From: DATJLY01 sp963773665
GTDB taxonomy: Bacteria; Pseudomonadota; Alphaproteobacteria; ATCC43930; CGMCC-115725
Reading direction: 5' to 3'
Assembly (NCBI GenBank): GCA_963773665.1
Contig: CAVZBZ010000003.1
Coordinates: 186,001 to 250,000, forward strand
Length of the DNA stretch: 64,000 bases
Below, piece after piece: positions 26,857 through 34,691 of this stretch. Below the pieces are notes generated by a model that was not told the origin of the DNA, searched no databases, and saw only the letters and a list, made by a program, of their open reading frames with translations. A program made the position numbers and the translations under genes. Numbering within the stretch: position 1 is the first letter of the stretch; every line of letters starts with the position of its first letter.

Positions 26857-28019
26857 GGGGCGCCCTGGCGGGCGAGGGGAATTTCGCGGTCCTCCGCCGC
26901 CGATTGCAGGATGGCGCGGCAGATTTCGAGCGTCGCCATGCCCCATTCGCCGGAATGTTTTGGCACGCGGTTCTCGACCGCGGCCGCATAAAGTTCGTCG
27001 ATCACCTCGCGGCGCGGCACGTTTGGCGGCGGCAGCGGCTCGAGCCGGCGCTCGTCGTCGCCATAGATCATGACGCCCTCGGGTCCCGGCCGCAGGTCGG
27101 CCCGCTCGCAGCTCGCGATGACAAGGCCGAAATGGGGGTGAAGCCGCTCGCCGGTCCCGCCCGCGGCGCCCAGCGTGCCGAAACCCTGCTGCGCCCGGAG
27201 CGCCGTTTCGTCGGCCACGCCGCGGAGCTGCCGTCGCGCCTCGCCATAGCGCTCGGGATTTTTGCGCAGGCCGCTTTCGGCGATCCAGCCGCAGAATTCG
27301 TCGGAATCGAAATGGCCGTAGCCGCTGTAGGTGAGGCTCGCGGCCACGCCGCCGGCGAACGCGAGAAACGCGGTGTAGGCCCCTTCGGTCGGGCGCGCCG
27401 GATCCCAGCGCCCGGTCATGGCGCGCACCGAGAGCGCGGGGACACCGGCGAGGAATCGCGCGACGTCGATCTGGTGCGCCGCCTGATTGAAGACGGCGCC
27501 GCCGCCTTGCGCGGTGTCGAGCTCCTCAGGTCGGCGCGGGCGGTAGAGGAAATCGGTGAAGTCGAGCGCGGTGATCATGCGAAGGCTTCCGTATCGCCCG
27601 CTTTCGATGAGGCGGCGCGCGAGCGCCACGGGCGCGTCGAAACTGTGGCTGTGACCGACGACGAGATGCACGCCGCCTACGCGCGCCGCATCGATCATCG
27701 CGCGGCATTCCTCGAGCGAAAGCGCCATCGGCTTCTCGACGAGAATGTGCTTTCCGCCGCGCGCCGCCGCGATGGCGTTGGGCGCGTGGAACTGGTGCGG
27801 CGTCGCGATGTAGATGGCGTCCACCCCGGGATCGCGCGCAAGCGCCTCGACATCGTCGTAGGTGCGAGCGGAGAAATCGGCGGCGAAGCGCGCGAGATTG
27901 TCTGGCCGCGCGTCGGCAGCGGCGACCAGCCGGACGCGCGGATCGGCCAGAAACGTCGGCAGCATCAGCGTGAAGCCGCGCCCCAATCCGGCGACGCCGA
28001 GACGCAGCAGCTTCGTCAT
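26853..28019 (-). CDS. Gfo/Idh/MocA-family oxidoreductase
   Basis: A 388-residue NAD(P)-dependent oxidoreductase. The Rossmann start LRLGVAGLGRGFTLMLPTF contains the glycine motif. GGKHILVEKPMALSLEEC carries the family EKP lysine. A C-terminal alpha/beta domain follows, with GGGAVFNQAAHQIDVARFLA holding the usual GG.....H substrate-site element. The start at 28019 was chosen because residues upstream of it in the open frame derive from the palindromic repeat and the IS end. Known relatives act on sugars, inositols and also on phthalate-type or dihydrodiol substrates. It is first in the operon with marR and the MetE-like gene; only 74 bp separate it from the inserted IS110 element. Confidence 0.8.
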   Translation of the reverse strand: MTKLLRLGVAGLGRGFTLMLPTFLADPRVRLVAAADARPDNLARFAADFSARTYDDVEALARDPGVDAIYIATPHQFHAPNAIAAARGGKHILVEKPMALSLEECRAMIDAARVGGVHLVVGHSHSFDAPVALARRLIESGRYGSLRMITALDFTDFLYRPRRPEELDTAQGGGAVFNQAAHQIDVARFLAGVPALSVRAMTGRWDPARPTEGAYTAFLAFAGGVAASLTYSGYGHFDSDEFCGWIAESGLRKNPERYGEARRQLRGVADETALRAQQGFGTLGAAGGTGERLHPHFGLVIASCERADLRPGPEGVMIYGDDERRLEPLPPPNVPRREVIDELYAAAVENRVPKHSGEWGMATLEICRAILQSAAEDREIPLARQGAP

Positions 28020-28045
28020 CGCTCGGCCGCCCGATTGGAATCCAG

Positions 28046-28093
28046 TGCGTCCTTCGACTGCGCCCCTTCGCGGGGCGAAGGGGCTTCGCTCAG
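28046..28093. repeat. REP-like palindromic repeat, interrupted by the IS110 element
   Basis: The outer arm TGCGTCCTTCGACTGCGC (28046-28063) and CTTCGCTCAG (28084-28093) match the reverse complement of the repeat at 29252-29300. Between them is a perfect 8-bp stem, CCCCTTCG/CGAAGGGG. The expected continuation GATGAGG is missing here but found immediately beyond the other end of the insertion element, so the repeat was split by the insertion. Confidence 0.7.
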
Positions 28094-28108
28094 CGACTGT
28101 GTTGCGCG

Positions 28109-29038
28109 TCAAGCGGTTTGCCATGGCTTACGGTCTCTCAGGATTGCATTCAAGATGGTGAGGAGCTTGCGCATGCAGGCGACCATGACGACCATCTTCG
28201 GCTTGCCTTTGGCGAGCAGCCTCTGGCGGAAGGCGCGGATGGTGGGGTTATGACGGACCGCCGACATGGTGGCGACAAAGAGGGCGGCGCGGACGTCCGG
28301 CCGGCCGCCGCCGATGAAGGACTTGCCGTGCCAACGACCCGACTGGCGGGTGAAGGGCGCGACGCCGACCAGGCTGGCGATCTTGCGGCGATCGAGCGTG
28401 CCAAGCTCGGGCAGTTCGGCGATAAGCGTGCGGGCGGTAATGTCGCCGACGCTTGGCACCGAGGCGAGGAGATTCTCCGTCTCGCGCCAGGCCGGCGAGC
28501 CGCGCACGGTGGTGCCGATGTCCTGGTCGAGCGCCGCGAGCTCCTTCTCGAGCACGCGGATCACCCGCTCGCAGCTCCGCTTGAGCCGCTTCGGCAGGCG
28601 CGCCGCGCGCTGGCGCTCGGCCACCATCATGACGATGATCTGCCGCCGGCGCGTGACCAAATCGGCCAGCGCCTGCGTGTCCTCGTCCGGGAGCGGCCGC
28701 GGCTCCGGATGCGTCGCCTCGGCGAACCGGGCGATCACCTCGGCATCGATCGCGTCGGTCTTCGCCCGCCGGCCGAGCGCCTGCGCGTAGTGACGCACCT
28801 GCGCCGGGTTGACCACCGCCAGCGGCAGGCCGGCACCGCCAACCGCCGCGGCAACCGTCATCTCGAAGCCGCCGGTCGCCTCGACCGCGACCAGAAGCGG
28901 CTGAAGCGACCGCAGCCGATCGACCAAAGCCGCCAGTCCTTCGCCGTCGCGCGCGACGGCGAAGGTCTCCCCCGTTGGCCGCACATGCACGTCCAACCGG
29001 TCCTTCGATACATCGATGCCAACATACTTCGCGTCCAT
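28109..29038 (-). CDS. IS110-family transposase (bridge-RNA-type DEDD recombinase)
   Basis: A 309-residue transposase. The N-terminal RuvC-like DEDD domain has GIDVSKDRLDVHV (first Asp), VAVEATGGFE (Glu) and RAKTDAIDAEVIARF (two Asp). A coiled middle (VTRRRQIIVMMVAERQRAAR) leads to the C-terminal Transposase_20 domain with SVPSVGDITARTLIAELPEL, LVGVAPFTRQSGRWHGK and FIGGGRPDVRAALF, where the catalytic Ser of the family is expected in RQSG. The start ATG at 29038 is supported by GCAGGGC upstream and by homologues starting near MDAKYVGIDVSK; the longer open frame to 29257 runs through the non-coding end. No frameshift or lost motif is seen, so the enzyme looks functional. Confidence 0.92.
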   Translation of the reverse strand: MDAKYVGIDVSKDRLDVHVRPTGETFAVARDGEGLAALVDRLRSLQPLLVAVEATGGFEMTVAAAVGGAGLPLAVVNPAQVRHYAQALGRRAKTDAIDAEVIARFAEATHPEPRPLPDEDTQALADLVTRRRQIIVMMVAERQRAARLPKRLKRSCERVIRVLEKELAALDQDIGTTVRGSPAWRETENLLASVPSVGDITARTLIAELPELGTLDRRKIASLVGVAPFTRQSGRWHGKSFIGGGRPDVRAALFVATMSAVRHNPTIRAFRQRLLAKGKPKMVVMVACMRKLLTILNAILRDRKPWQTA

Positions 29039-29215
29039 CGAAGCCCTGCCTTGCTTAACCGGGCTCGCGCTGCGGCCCACACGACTGTCCGGGTTCAATG
29101 GATCGGCAATGGGAGAGCCAGGCTGAGCGACGGGCTTCCTGGCCCCAGGATGAGCCGGTCTCCCCACTGCCACCGCACCCACCACTCTAGCCGATGCGGC
29201 CGATTCCGACTTACA
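29039..29215 (-). ncRNA. Putative IS110 bridge RNA (left-end guide RNA)
   Basis: The 177-nt region between the element's left end and the transposase start contains the guide segments expected of a bridge RNA. Target loop: CTCATCCT at 29154-29147 equals the left target plus core, and TCGCTCAG at 29130-29123 is the exact reverse complement of core plus right target (CTGAGCGA). Together they spell CTCATC-CT-GAGCGA, the 14-bp site at which the element sits. The guides are separated by a GGGC/GCCC hairpin and flanked by GAGA/TCTC. Donor loop: ACAGTCG at 29088-29082 equals the right end of the element, and CAAG at 29053-29050 is complementary to CT plus the first bases of the left end. Assignment rests on known IS621-type biology; transcription is not shown. 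Confidence 0.75.
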
Positions 29216-29251
29216 AGGATGAGGACCTTTCTTGATGCCATCACAAAACCA

Positions 29252-29300
29252 CCTCATCCTGAGCGAAGCGTGCGGCGCACGCGCAGTCGAAGGACGCAGG
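29252..29300. repeat. REP-like palindromic repeat, intact copy
   Basis: CCTCATCCTGAGCGAAG begins the unit, a GCGTGC-GGC-GCACGC stem forms the apex (29268-29282), and CGCAGTCGAAGGACGC closes it. It shares its outer arms with the split copy at 28046 in inverted orientation, but the apex stems differ. It contains the same 14-bp IS target (CTCATCCTGAGCGA), still unoccupied, about 30 bp from the inserted element. Confidence 0.65.
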
Positions 29301-29329
29301 ATCGAGATGCCGCATCCTCGTGGTTTCCC

Positions 29330-29391
29330 TCGACAACGGGCCCGGCGCCAGCATATACTTAGAGACCTAAGGATTTCGCGTCAACGCGAAA
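29330..29391 (+). promoter_or_regulatory. Candidate promoter and operator of the Rieske oxygenase operon
   Basis: TCGACA (29330-29335) and TATACT (29354-29359), spaced 18 bp, resemble -35 and -10 boxes. A perfect dyad CTTAG-AGAC-CTAAG (29358-29371) overlaps the end of the -10 and the expected start site, a classic repressor position. A second perfect dyad TTTCGCG-TCAA-CGCGAAA (29374-29391) ends just before the GGAGGG ribosome binding site of the ATG at 29403 and could form a leader hairpin. The MarR gene beyond the IS element is the nearest regulator; a link between them is inference. Confidence 0.45.
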
Positions 29392-29402
29392 CGGAGGGTT
29401 TC

Positions 29403-30713
29403 ATGCTGAGCGCCGAGGAAAACGATCTCCTCTGCCGCGTCGAGGGCGATTGGCCGATGGGCCGCATCATGCGCCGGCACTGGCTCCCGGCGTGCATGTC
29501 CGAGGAAGTGGCGGAGCGCGACGGCGCGCCAGTGCGGTTCCGGCTCCTGGGCGAGGACCTTGTGGTGTTCCGCGACAGCAGCGGCCGCCTCGGCGCGCTC
29601 GACGAGCATTGCCCGCACCGCCGCGCGTCCTTGGCGTTCGGGCGCAACGAGGAATGCGGCCTGCGCTGCCTCTATCACGGCTGGAAGATCGACGTCGACG
29701 GCAACATCCTCGAAATGGCCTCGGAGCCCGAGGGCAGCCGGCTCAACAGCACCTTGAAACACAAATCCTATCCGGTGCGCGAGGGCGGCGGATTCGTGTG
29801 GGTGTATATGGGTCCCCGGGAAACCATGCGCGACTTCGAGCCGCCCGCCTGGGCGCCGACCGCGGCGACGCGCATCAGCATCGTCAAGATGCACGCCGCC
29901 TGCAACTGGGCGCAGGTGCTCGAAGGCTCGATCGATTCCGCGCACAGCTCGAGCCTCCATTCCTCGAACATGCCGGCGATGGGCATCGACGGCGCCAAGG
30001 CGACCGAAACCGTCTGGCCCCGGCCCTCGACCGACAAATCGCCGCGCATCCAGGTGCAGCAGACCGATTGGGGCTTTCGCTACGCCGCGATCAGAAAACC
30101 GATTCTCAATCCCGACACGCACGACTACGTCCGCACCACGCTCTTCATCGCGCCCTTCACCGTGCTGATCCCGCCCAACGACCAGTACAAGCTGGCGCAG
30201 ATGCTGGTGCCGATCGACGACGCCAACACCATGTTCTACTGGGTCGCGTGGCACGAGGCGAAGGGCAAGGGCATCGACCAGGAGTCCTGGCGCAAATTCT
30301 GCGCGGCCGAGGTCGGCGTCGATCTCGACCAGAATTACCGCAAGGTCCGCAACCTCGAGAACCGCTTCCTGCAGGATCGCGATGCCATGAAGCGCGGCGA
30401 TTTCACCGGCATCGCCGGCATCCCGGCGCAGGACATGGCGATGTGGGAATCGATGGGTCCGATCGTCGACCGCACCAAGGATTATCTGGGCGCGAGCGAT
30501 CTCGCCGTGGCGCAGTTCCGCCGCCAGATGGTGGCGGCGGCAAAGCGCGTGCGAGATGGCGGACCGGCGATCGGGGCGACCGAGCCGCGCATGCCGCAGG
30601 TGAAGCTCGCCTCGTTCGAGGGTATGGTTGCGAAGAAGACCGACTGGCGCACGCTCGCCGTGCCGGCGGAGGAAATGGACCTGGCCGCCGCGCATAAGGC
30701 GCCCGCGGCCTGA
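29403..30713 (+). CDS. Rieske non-haem iron oxygenase, alpha subunit (phthalate 4,5-dioxygenase/VanA-like)
   Basis: A 436-residue aromatic ring-hydroxylating or demethylating oxygenase. The Rieske [2Fe-2S] ligands are Cys70 and His72 (EHCPHR) and Cys89 and His92 (RCLYHGW). Mononuclear iron ligands fit EGSIDSAHSSSLH: bridging Asp178, His181 and His186. Length and the absence of a beta-subunit gene point to the homotrimeric phthalate-oxygenase/vanillate-demethylase branch. GGAGGG precedes the ATG. A paralogue follows after 11 bp, so both are translated from one transcript. The electron donor may be the VanB-type reductase at 59453, since none is adjacent. Confidence 0.88.
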   Translation: MLSAEENDLLCRVEGDWPMGRIMRRHWLPACMSEEVAERDGAPVRFRLLGEDLVVFRDSSGRLGALDEHCPHRRASLAFGRNEECGLRCLYHGWKIDVDGNILEMASEPEGSRLNSTLKHKSYPVREGGGFVWVYMGPRETMRDFEPPAWAPTAATRISIVKMHAACNWAQVLEGSIDSAHSSSLHSSNMPAMGIDGAKATETVWPRPSTDKSPRIQVQQTDWGFRYAAIRKPILNPDTHDYVRTTLFIAPFTVLIPPNDQYKLAQMLVPIDDANTMFYWVAWHEAKGKGIDQESWRKFCAAEVGVDLDQNYRKVRNLENRFLQDRDAMKRGDFTGIAGIPAQDMAMWESMGPIVDRTKDYLGASDLAVAQFRRQMVAAAKRVRDGGPAIGATEPRMPQVKLASFEGMVAKKTDWRTLAVPAEEMDLAAAHKAPAA

Positions 30714-30724
30714 GGAGGACGCCG

Positions 30725-31978
30725 ATGCTGAACGCCGAGGAAAGCGCGTTCCTGACGCGCGTCGGGCCCGGCACGCCGACGGGCGATTTCATGCGGCAAT
30801 ACTGGATTCCGGCCGCCAAATCCTCGGAGCTCGTGACTGATGGGCCGCCGGTGCGGCTCGTGCTTTTGGGCGAGAAGCTCATCGCGTTCCGCGACACAAG
30901 CGGCCGCGTCGGCATCATGGATCACCGCTGCCCGCATCGCTGCGCCTCGCTCTATTACGGGCGCAACGAGGGCGGCGGCTTGCGCTGCGTCTATCACGGC
31001 TGGAAATACGATGTCGCGGGCAACTGCCTCGATCAGCCGAACCTGCCGCCGCACCAGGAGTTTCGGGACAAGGTGCACGCGCACGCCTATCCCGCGAGGG
31101 AGCGGAACGGCATCGTGTGGACCTATATGGGACCGAGGAAGGAGCCGCCGCCGCTGCCCGCGATCGAGGCTTCGCTCGTCCCCGATGCGCACATCACCTT
31201 CGCCCAGCGCGAATGCAGCTGGCTCCAGGCGATCGACGGCGAGATCGACACCTCGCATTTCGGCTTCCTGCACATGGGGCACATGGAGGCGAAGAACCTC
31301 GCGCCGGACGATCCGTACTACTACACGGTGCTGAACCGTCACCCGGAATATCACTACGCGGAAACGCCGTGGGGCACGATGTACGCCGCATATCGCGACG
31401 CCGACGCGAACCACGTCCATTACCGCTGCGCGCAGTATCTCTTCCCGTTCTGGACCGAGATCCCGCAGGGCGATTTCGTGCATCACGTCAATGCGCGCGC
31501 CTGGGTTCCGATGGACGACACGCACACCATGTTCATCATGCTCGCCGGGATCCGCTTCGAGGAGCCGGAGCTGCTGCCCAACACGACCGGCTGGTACGGC
31601 CGCTTCCGCCTCAAGGCGAACCGCGCCAACGACCACCTGATCGACCGCGCCTCGCAGAAAAACCTGACGCAGTACACCGGCATCTCGTCCGTCTTCGGGC
31701 AGGATCAGGCGATCACCGAAAGCATGGGCGAGATCGTCGATCACACCTTGGAAAATCTGGCGCCCTCCGACCTGATGGTGGCGCAGACCCGCCGCCGCAT
31801 CCTGCGCGCCGTGCGCACGTTTGCCGAGACGGGTGCGGCGCCGCCCGGCGTTGACGATCCGATGGTCTATCTCGGCGCGCGCAGCGGCCAATACATCGCG
31901 CCCCGCGGCGTGGAGTGGAAGGAGACCTACAACGATCTCCTCGCGCGCGCCCAGCGCGTGCCGGTGCCGGCGGAATAA
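30725..31978 (+). CDS. Rieske non-haem iron oxygenase, alpha subunit (second paralogue)
   Basis: A 417-residue enzyme of the same branch as its upstream neighbour, starting with the same MLxAEE pattern. The Rieske ligands are Cys69, His71 (HRCPHR), Cys88 and His91 (RCVYHGW). Asp176, His179 and His184 (DGEIDTSHFGFLH) form the catalytic iron site. The two proteins align along their length but differ in the substrate pocket region, so they either accept different substrates or form a mixed oligomer; sequence alone cannot say. AGGAGG stands before the ATG. It is convergent with the HpaB-like gene, with a 7-bp gap. Confidence 0.88.
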   Translation: MLNAEESAFLTRVGPGTPTGDFMRQYWIPAAKSSELVTDGPPVRLVLLGEKLIAFRDTSGRVGIMDHRCPHRCASLYYGRNEGGGLRCVYHGWKYDVAGNCLDQPNLPPHQEFRDKVHAHAYPARERNGIVWTYMGPRKEPPPLPAIEASLVPDAHITFAQRECSWLQAIDGEIDTSHFGFLHMGHMEAKNLAPDDPYYYTVLNRHPEYHYAETPWGTMYAAYRDADANHVHYRCAQYLFPFWTEIPQGDFVHHVNARAWVPMDDTHTMFIMLAGIRFEEPELLPNTTGWYGRFRLKANRANDHLIDRASQKNLTQYTGISSVFGQDQAITESMGEIVDHTLENLAPSDLMVAQTRRRILRAVRTFAETGAAPPGVDDPMVYLGARSGQYIAPRGVEWKETYNDLLARAQRVPVPAE

Positions 31979-31985
31979 GGGACTG

Positions 31986-33437
31986 TCATCCCTCCGTCTC
32001 GAACCGGTCGAGGAGCTGCCAGATGCGCTCGACATGCGGCGCCTTGTCGTAGCCGAGATAGACCCCTTGCGCCGAGCGCACCGGGTCGCCGGCGAAATAG
32101 CGCTCGTAGAGTTGCTGGCGGCCGGAAAAGCTCGACATCGCCGCGTCGTGCGCGAGGCGGAAGAGTTTTATGCGGTTTCTCGCGTCGGCGCCCGCGGCCT
32201 GGGCGTAAGCCTCGACATCCGCCCCAACCGGCCCCGAAAGCTCGGCGAAGGACGGCACCATGACGAGCCCGCCCGCGCCGATGATCTGGACGATCTCGCA
32301 CGCGCGCCGGTACATCTGCGGAAAAAGGAACCGGATCGCGGTCAGAGGTCCGCCCGCCGGCACCATGATGCCGTGCGCAAGCTTCGCCGCCTCCGCCTCG
32401 GACGCGAGAAGGCACGAGCGCAGCACCTCGACATCGTTGATGAGCTCGGTCAACAGCCCCTGGATGTGCAGGAACTCGTCCACCTTGGTCGTGCGCGCCA
32501 GCGTGAAGGCCAAGCCCATCATGAATTCCGCCTTGGCGAGATCGCGGGTGGCGGTTTGCTGCCCGATGACGTTGCGCGCGCCGGTCGTGACGTAAATCGT
32601 GTTGTGCACCTCTATGTCGCGGTAGCAGATGACGCGCTCCCACGGCACCAGCACGTCGTCGAACACGACCATGCAGTCGCTCTCATCGAAGCGCGACGAC
32701 AGCGGATGGTCGAGGGATGAGCCGGACTCGTGCATCACGCTCGGCCGGCAGATGAAGCGCAGTCCTTCGGTCGCGACCGGAAGGGCGAAGCCCAAGGCGA
32801 ATGGCTTCGCCTCCTCGGTCTGCGGCAGCGGAAATGACGGCGCCGAGAAGACCAGAATCTCGTCGGAGAGCGCGCCCAATGTCGCGAGCATGCGCGCGCC
32901 GCGGATGACGATGCCCTTGTCGGTGTCCTTGACCGCCTTCGCCGCCAGATCCTTCGCCTGCGCCGCGACGTTTTTGGTGCGGTCCACCTGCGGGTTGGTG
33001 AGGCTGTGCGTCAGGACGAGGTCGCCCTCGCGCACATGCTCATAATATGCCCGCATGTTCCTTGCATATTCGCCGAAAAATTCCGCGCCCGAGGCGAACG
33101 AGCTCAGCAGCACGTTCATGAAATCCGGCGCGCGGCCGAGCATGCCGAGGGTCTCGTCGTGCCAGAGCTTTATCATGCCGCGCCGCGCGGCAAGGTCCTC
33201 GCGCGCCGTCGGCGCGACGAAGGACATACCGACGCGCGCGCCGCTCGAAGGCGAGCGATAGGTCATGCGGTCGATGAGCTCGGCGCGGTTCTGCATGTCG
33301 TAGAGACCGGCCAGCGTGCGCGCAGCACCGGCAAAGCGCCGGTCGCGCGTCACGTCCTTGATGCGCTCGCCGTCGATATAGACCTGGCGCCCGTCGCGCA
33401 ACCCTTCCAGAACTTCGCTGCCCGTTCTTATGCCCAT
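31986..33437 (-). CDS. 4-hydroxyphenylacetate 3-hydroxylase family oxygenase (HpaB-like)
   Basis: A 483-residue FADH2-dependent aromatic hydroxylase. The start is ATG 33437 with AAGGGG upstream; a much longer open frame above it is the antisense-like extension of the next gene. Typical features are YRSPSSGARVGMSFVAPTAR near residue 60, then HSLTNPQVDRTK (about 145-156), KDTDKGIVIRGARMLATLG, and DHPLSSRFDE with DDVLVPWERV near 280-300. The C-terminal helical bundle has EFMMGLAFTLA and FRLAHDAAMSSFSGRQQLYE. It should ortho-hydroxylate a phenol or a similar ring. No HpaC-type flavin reductase lies next to it. It is co-transcribed with the upstream ACAD-fold gene (8-bp gap). Confidence 0.85.
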   Translation of the reverse strand: MGIRTGSEVLEGLRDGRQVYIDGERIKDVTRDRRFAGAARTLAGLYDMQNRAELIDRMTYRSPSSGARVGMSFVAPTAREDLAARRGMIKLWHDETLGMLGRAPDFMNVLLSSFASGAEFFGEYARNMRAYYEHVREGDLVLTHSLTNPQVDRTKNVAAQAKDLAAKAVKDTDKGIVIRGARMLATLGALSDEILVFSAPSFPLPQTEEAKPFALGFALPVATEGLRFICRPSVMHESGSSLDHPLSSRFDESDCMVVFDDVLVPWERVICYRDIEVHNTIYVTTGARNVIGQQTATRDLAKAEFMMGLAFTLARTTKVDEFLHIQGLLTELINDVEVLRSCLLASEAEAAKLAHGIMVPAGGPLTAIRFLFPQMYRRACEIVQIIGAGGLVMVPSFAELSGPVGADVEAYAQAAGADARNRIKLFRLAHDAAMSSFSGRQQLYERYFAGDPVRSAQGVYLGYDKAPHVERIWQLLDRFETEG

Positions 33438-33445
33438 GGTACCCC

Positions 33446-34618
33446 TTACGCCCGATCGACGAGGCCGCGGGCGGTCCATTCCTTGTCCTTGGCGAGGCCC
33501 AACAGCTCGCGGCCGCAATCGCCGAGCATGTTGGATGAGACGATGCGGTGCTGCGTCGCGCCGAACATGTCGCGGAAGCAGCGCTGCAGGATGCCGGAGC
33601 GGAGCGCCACGCCGCCGCCCGCGCGATGCGCGAATGTCGCGATCTCCATCACCGCCATCGTGAGGTGGTTGAGCGCAAGCCGCATCAGCGTGAACTGCCG
33701 CGCGGATATGGGCTCGTCGCGCGCGAGCGTCTGCTCGACATCGCCCCACACCTCGTAGCAAAAGGCACGGCCCGCGCGGAACTTGCCCTCGGAAGCGGCG
33801 AAATTTTCCTGGAAGCTCGCCGAGCCGCCGAATTCGGCGAGCGGGCTCGGCCGCCCCGCAGGCGCGTGGACCAGCGCCAGCAGCTCGTCGAGGATGCGCC
33901 GCCCGAGCCCCAGCGTGAAGCCGGTGTGGCCCAAGGGCGACATCCCGACGATGCCGATGCGGTAGAGGCTGCCGCCCTGGCGCGCCTCGAGCGTGTTGGG
34001 CGAGTGCGTGAATTCCTCGGGCACGAAGACGTCGTCGAGCCCGTAATCGATGCTGCCCGTGCCGTTCAAACCGAGCACGTCCCAGTTGCCGAGGAACTTC
34101 GCGTGCTTCGTCGGCACGATGAAGGTGAGCGCGCCCTTCGGCGTGCCGTTCTCGATCGCGATGCCGCCGGTGTGGAGATATTCGGTGTGCAGGACGCCGC
34201 TGCCATAGCTCCAGCGGCCGGTGAGGCGGAATCCCTTGCCGTCGCGGATCGCGCGGCCCTTGGGCGCGCCTTCGCCGGCGATGATCGGGATGTGTTTGCC
34301 GAAGACCGCCTTCGCGCCCTCGGGCGGCAGATATCCGGCGGCCGATCCGGTGCCGACATTGCATGCCATCAGCACCCAGCCGGTCGAGCCGTCGGCCTCG
34401 CTCACCGCCTCGATGACGGCGAGCGCCTCGACGGGACCTGCCTCGAACCCGCCAAAACATTTCGGCACCAGGAGGCCGAAAAACCCCGCGTCCTTCAGCG
34501 CCGCGACGGTGGTGTCGCTCAAGCGCCCGTCGCGCTCGTGCTTTGTCGCCTCGGCGCGAAAGATGCGGGCGAGCGAACGCGCCTTGGCGACGAGGGGAGA
34601 TGTGGGTTTTTCCTGCAT
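33446..34618 (-). CDS. Acyl-CoA-dehydrogenase-fold flavoprotein (HsaA/DszC-like group)
   Basis: A 390-residue protein of the acyl-CoA dehydrogenase superfamily. The N-terminal helical domain contains TTVAALKDAGFFGLLVPKCF and EALAVIEAVSEADGSTGWVL. The middle beta domain has GFRLTGRWSYGSGVLHTEY and LGLNGTGSIDYGLDDVFVP. The C-terminal helices include LRSGILQRCFRDMFGATQHR. The WSYGSG and GTGS patterns and lack of an obvious catalytic Glu are more typical of the flavin-dependent monooxygenase branch (HsaA, DszC, pigment hydroxylases) than of true acyl-CoA dehydrogenases. The start at 34618 is the first ATG of the family-like N-terminus. It is first in an operon with the HpaB-like gene. Confidence 0.78.
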   Translation of the reverse strand: MQEKPTSPLVAKARSLARIFRAEATKHERDGRLSDTTVAALKDAGFFGLLVPKCFGGFEAGPVEALAVIEAVSEADGSTGWVLMACNVGTGSAAGYLPPEGAKAVFGKHIPIIAGEGAPKGRAIRDGKGFRLTGRWSYGSGVLHTEYLHTGGIAIENGTPKGALTFIVPTKHAKFLGNWDVLGLNGTGSIDYGLDDVFVPEEFTHSPNTLEARQGGSLYRIGIVGMSPLGHTGFTLGLGRRILDELLALVHAPAGRPSPLAEFGGSASFQENFAASEGKFRAGRAFCYEVWGDVEQTLARDEPISARQFTLMRLALNHLTMAVMEIATFAHRAGGGVALRSGILQRCFRDMFGATQHRIVSSNMLGDCGRELLGLAKDKEWTARGLVDRA

Positions 34619-34691
34619 GGCGGGATTATCGCAGGATATGCCGCCACTGGAAACTTGCCAGGCGCGCGCGCTTTTGCGCAGACTGCGCGCC

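Larger units (their letters stand above)
28094..29215 (-). mobile_element. IS110-family insertion sequence, 1,122 bp, intact
   Basis: Ends were inferred by reuniting the target. On the transposase sense strand, CCTCATC-CT precedes the left end (TGTAAGTCGG...) and CT-GAGCGAAG follows the right end (...CAACACAGTCG). Removing the element restores CCTCATCCTGAGCGAAG, which is also the sequence of the intact repeat at 29252. The shared dinucleotide CT is the core; no longer target duplication or terminal inverted repeat is visible, as is usual for IS110. Left non-coding end 177 nt, one transposase gene, right end 15 nt. This layout (long 5' non-coding end) is that of the IS110 group rather than IS1111. 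Confidence 0.8.

Noticed and set aside
29039..29257. Transposase N-terminal extension encoded upstream of 29038
   Set aside because: The extra 73 codons are Pro/Arg-rich, extend beyond the element boundary and coincide with the guide-RNA region; homologues start near MDAKYVGIDVSK.
31986..34460. Single 824-codon hydroxylase
   Set aside because: The first 340 codons are the wrong frame of the adjacent ACAD-fold gene; the HpaB-like protein begins at 33437 with its own ribosome binding site.
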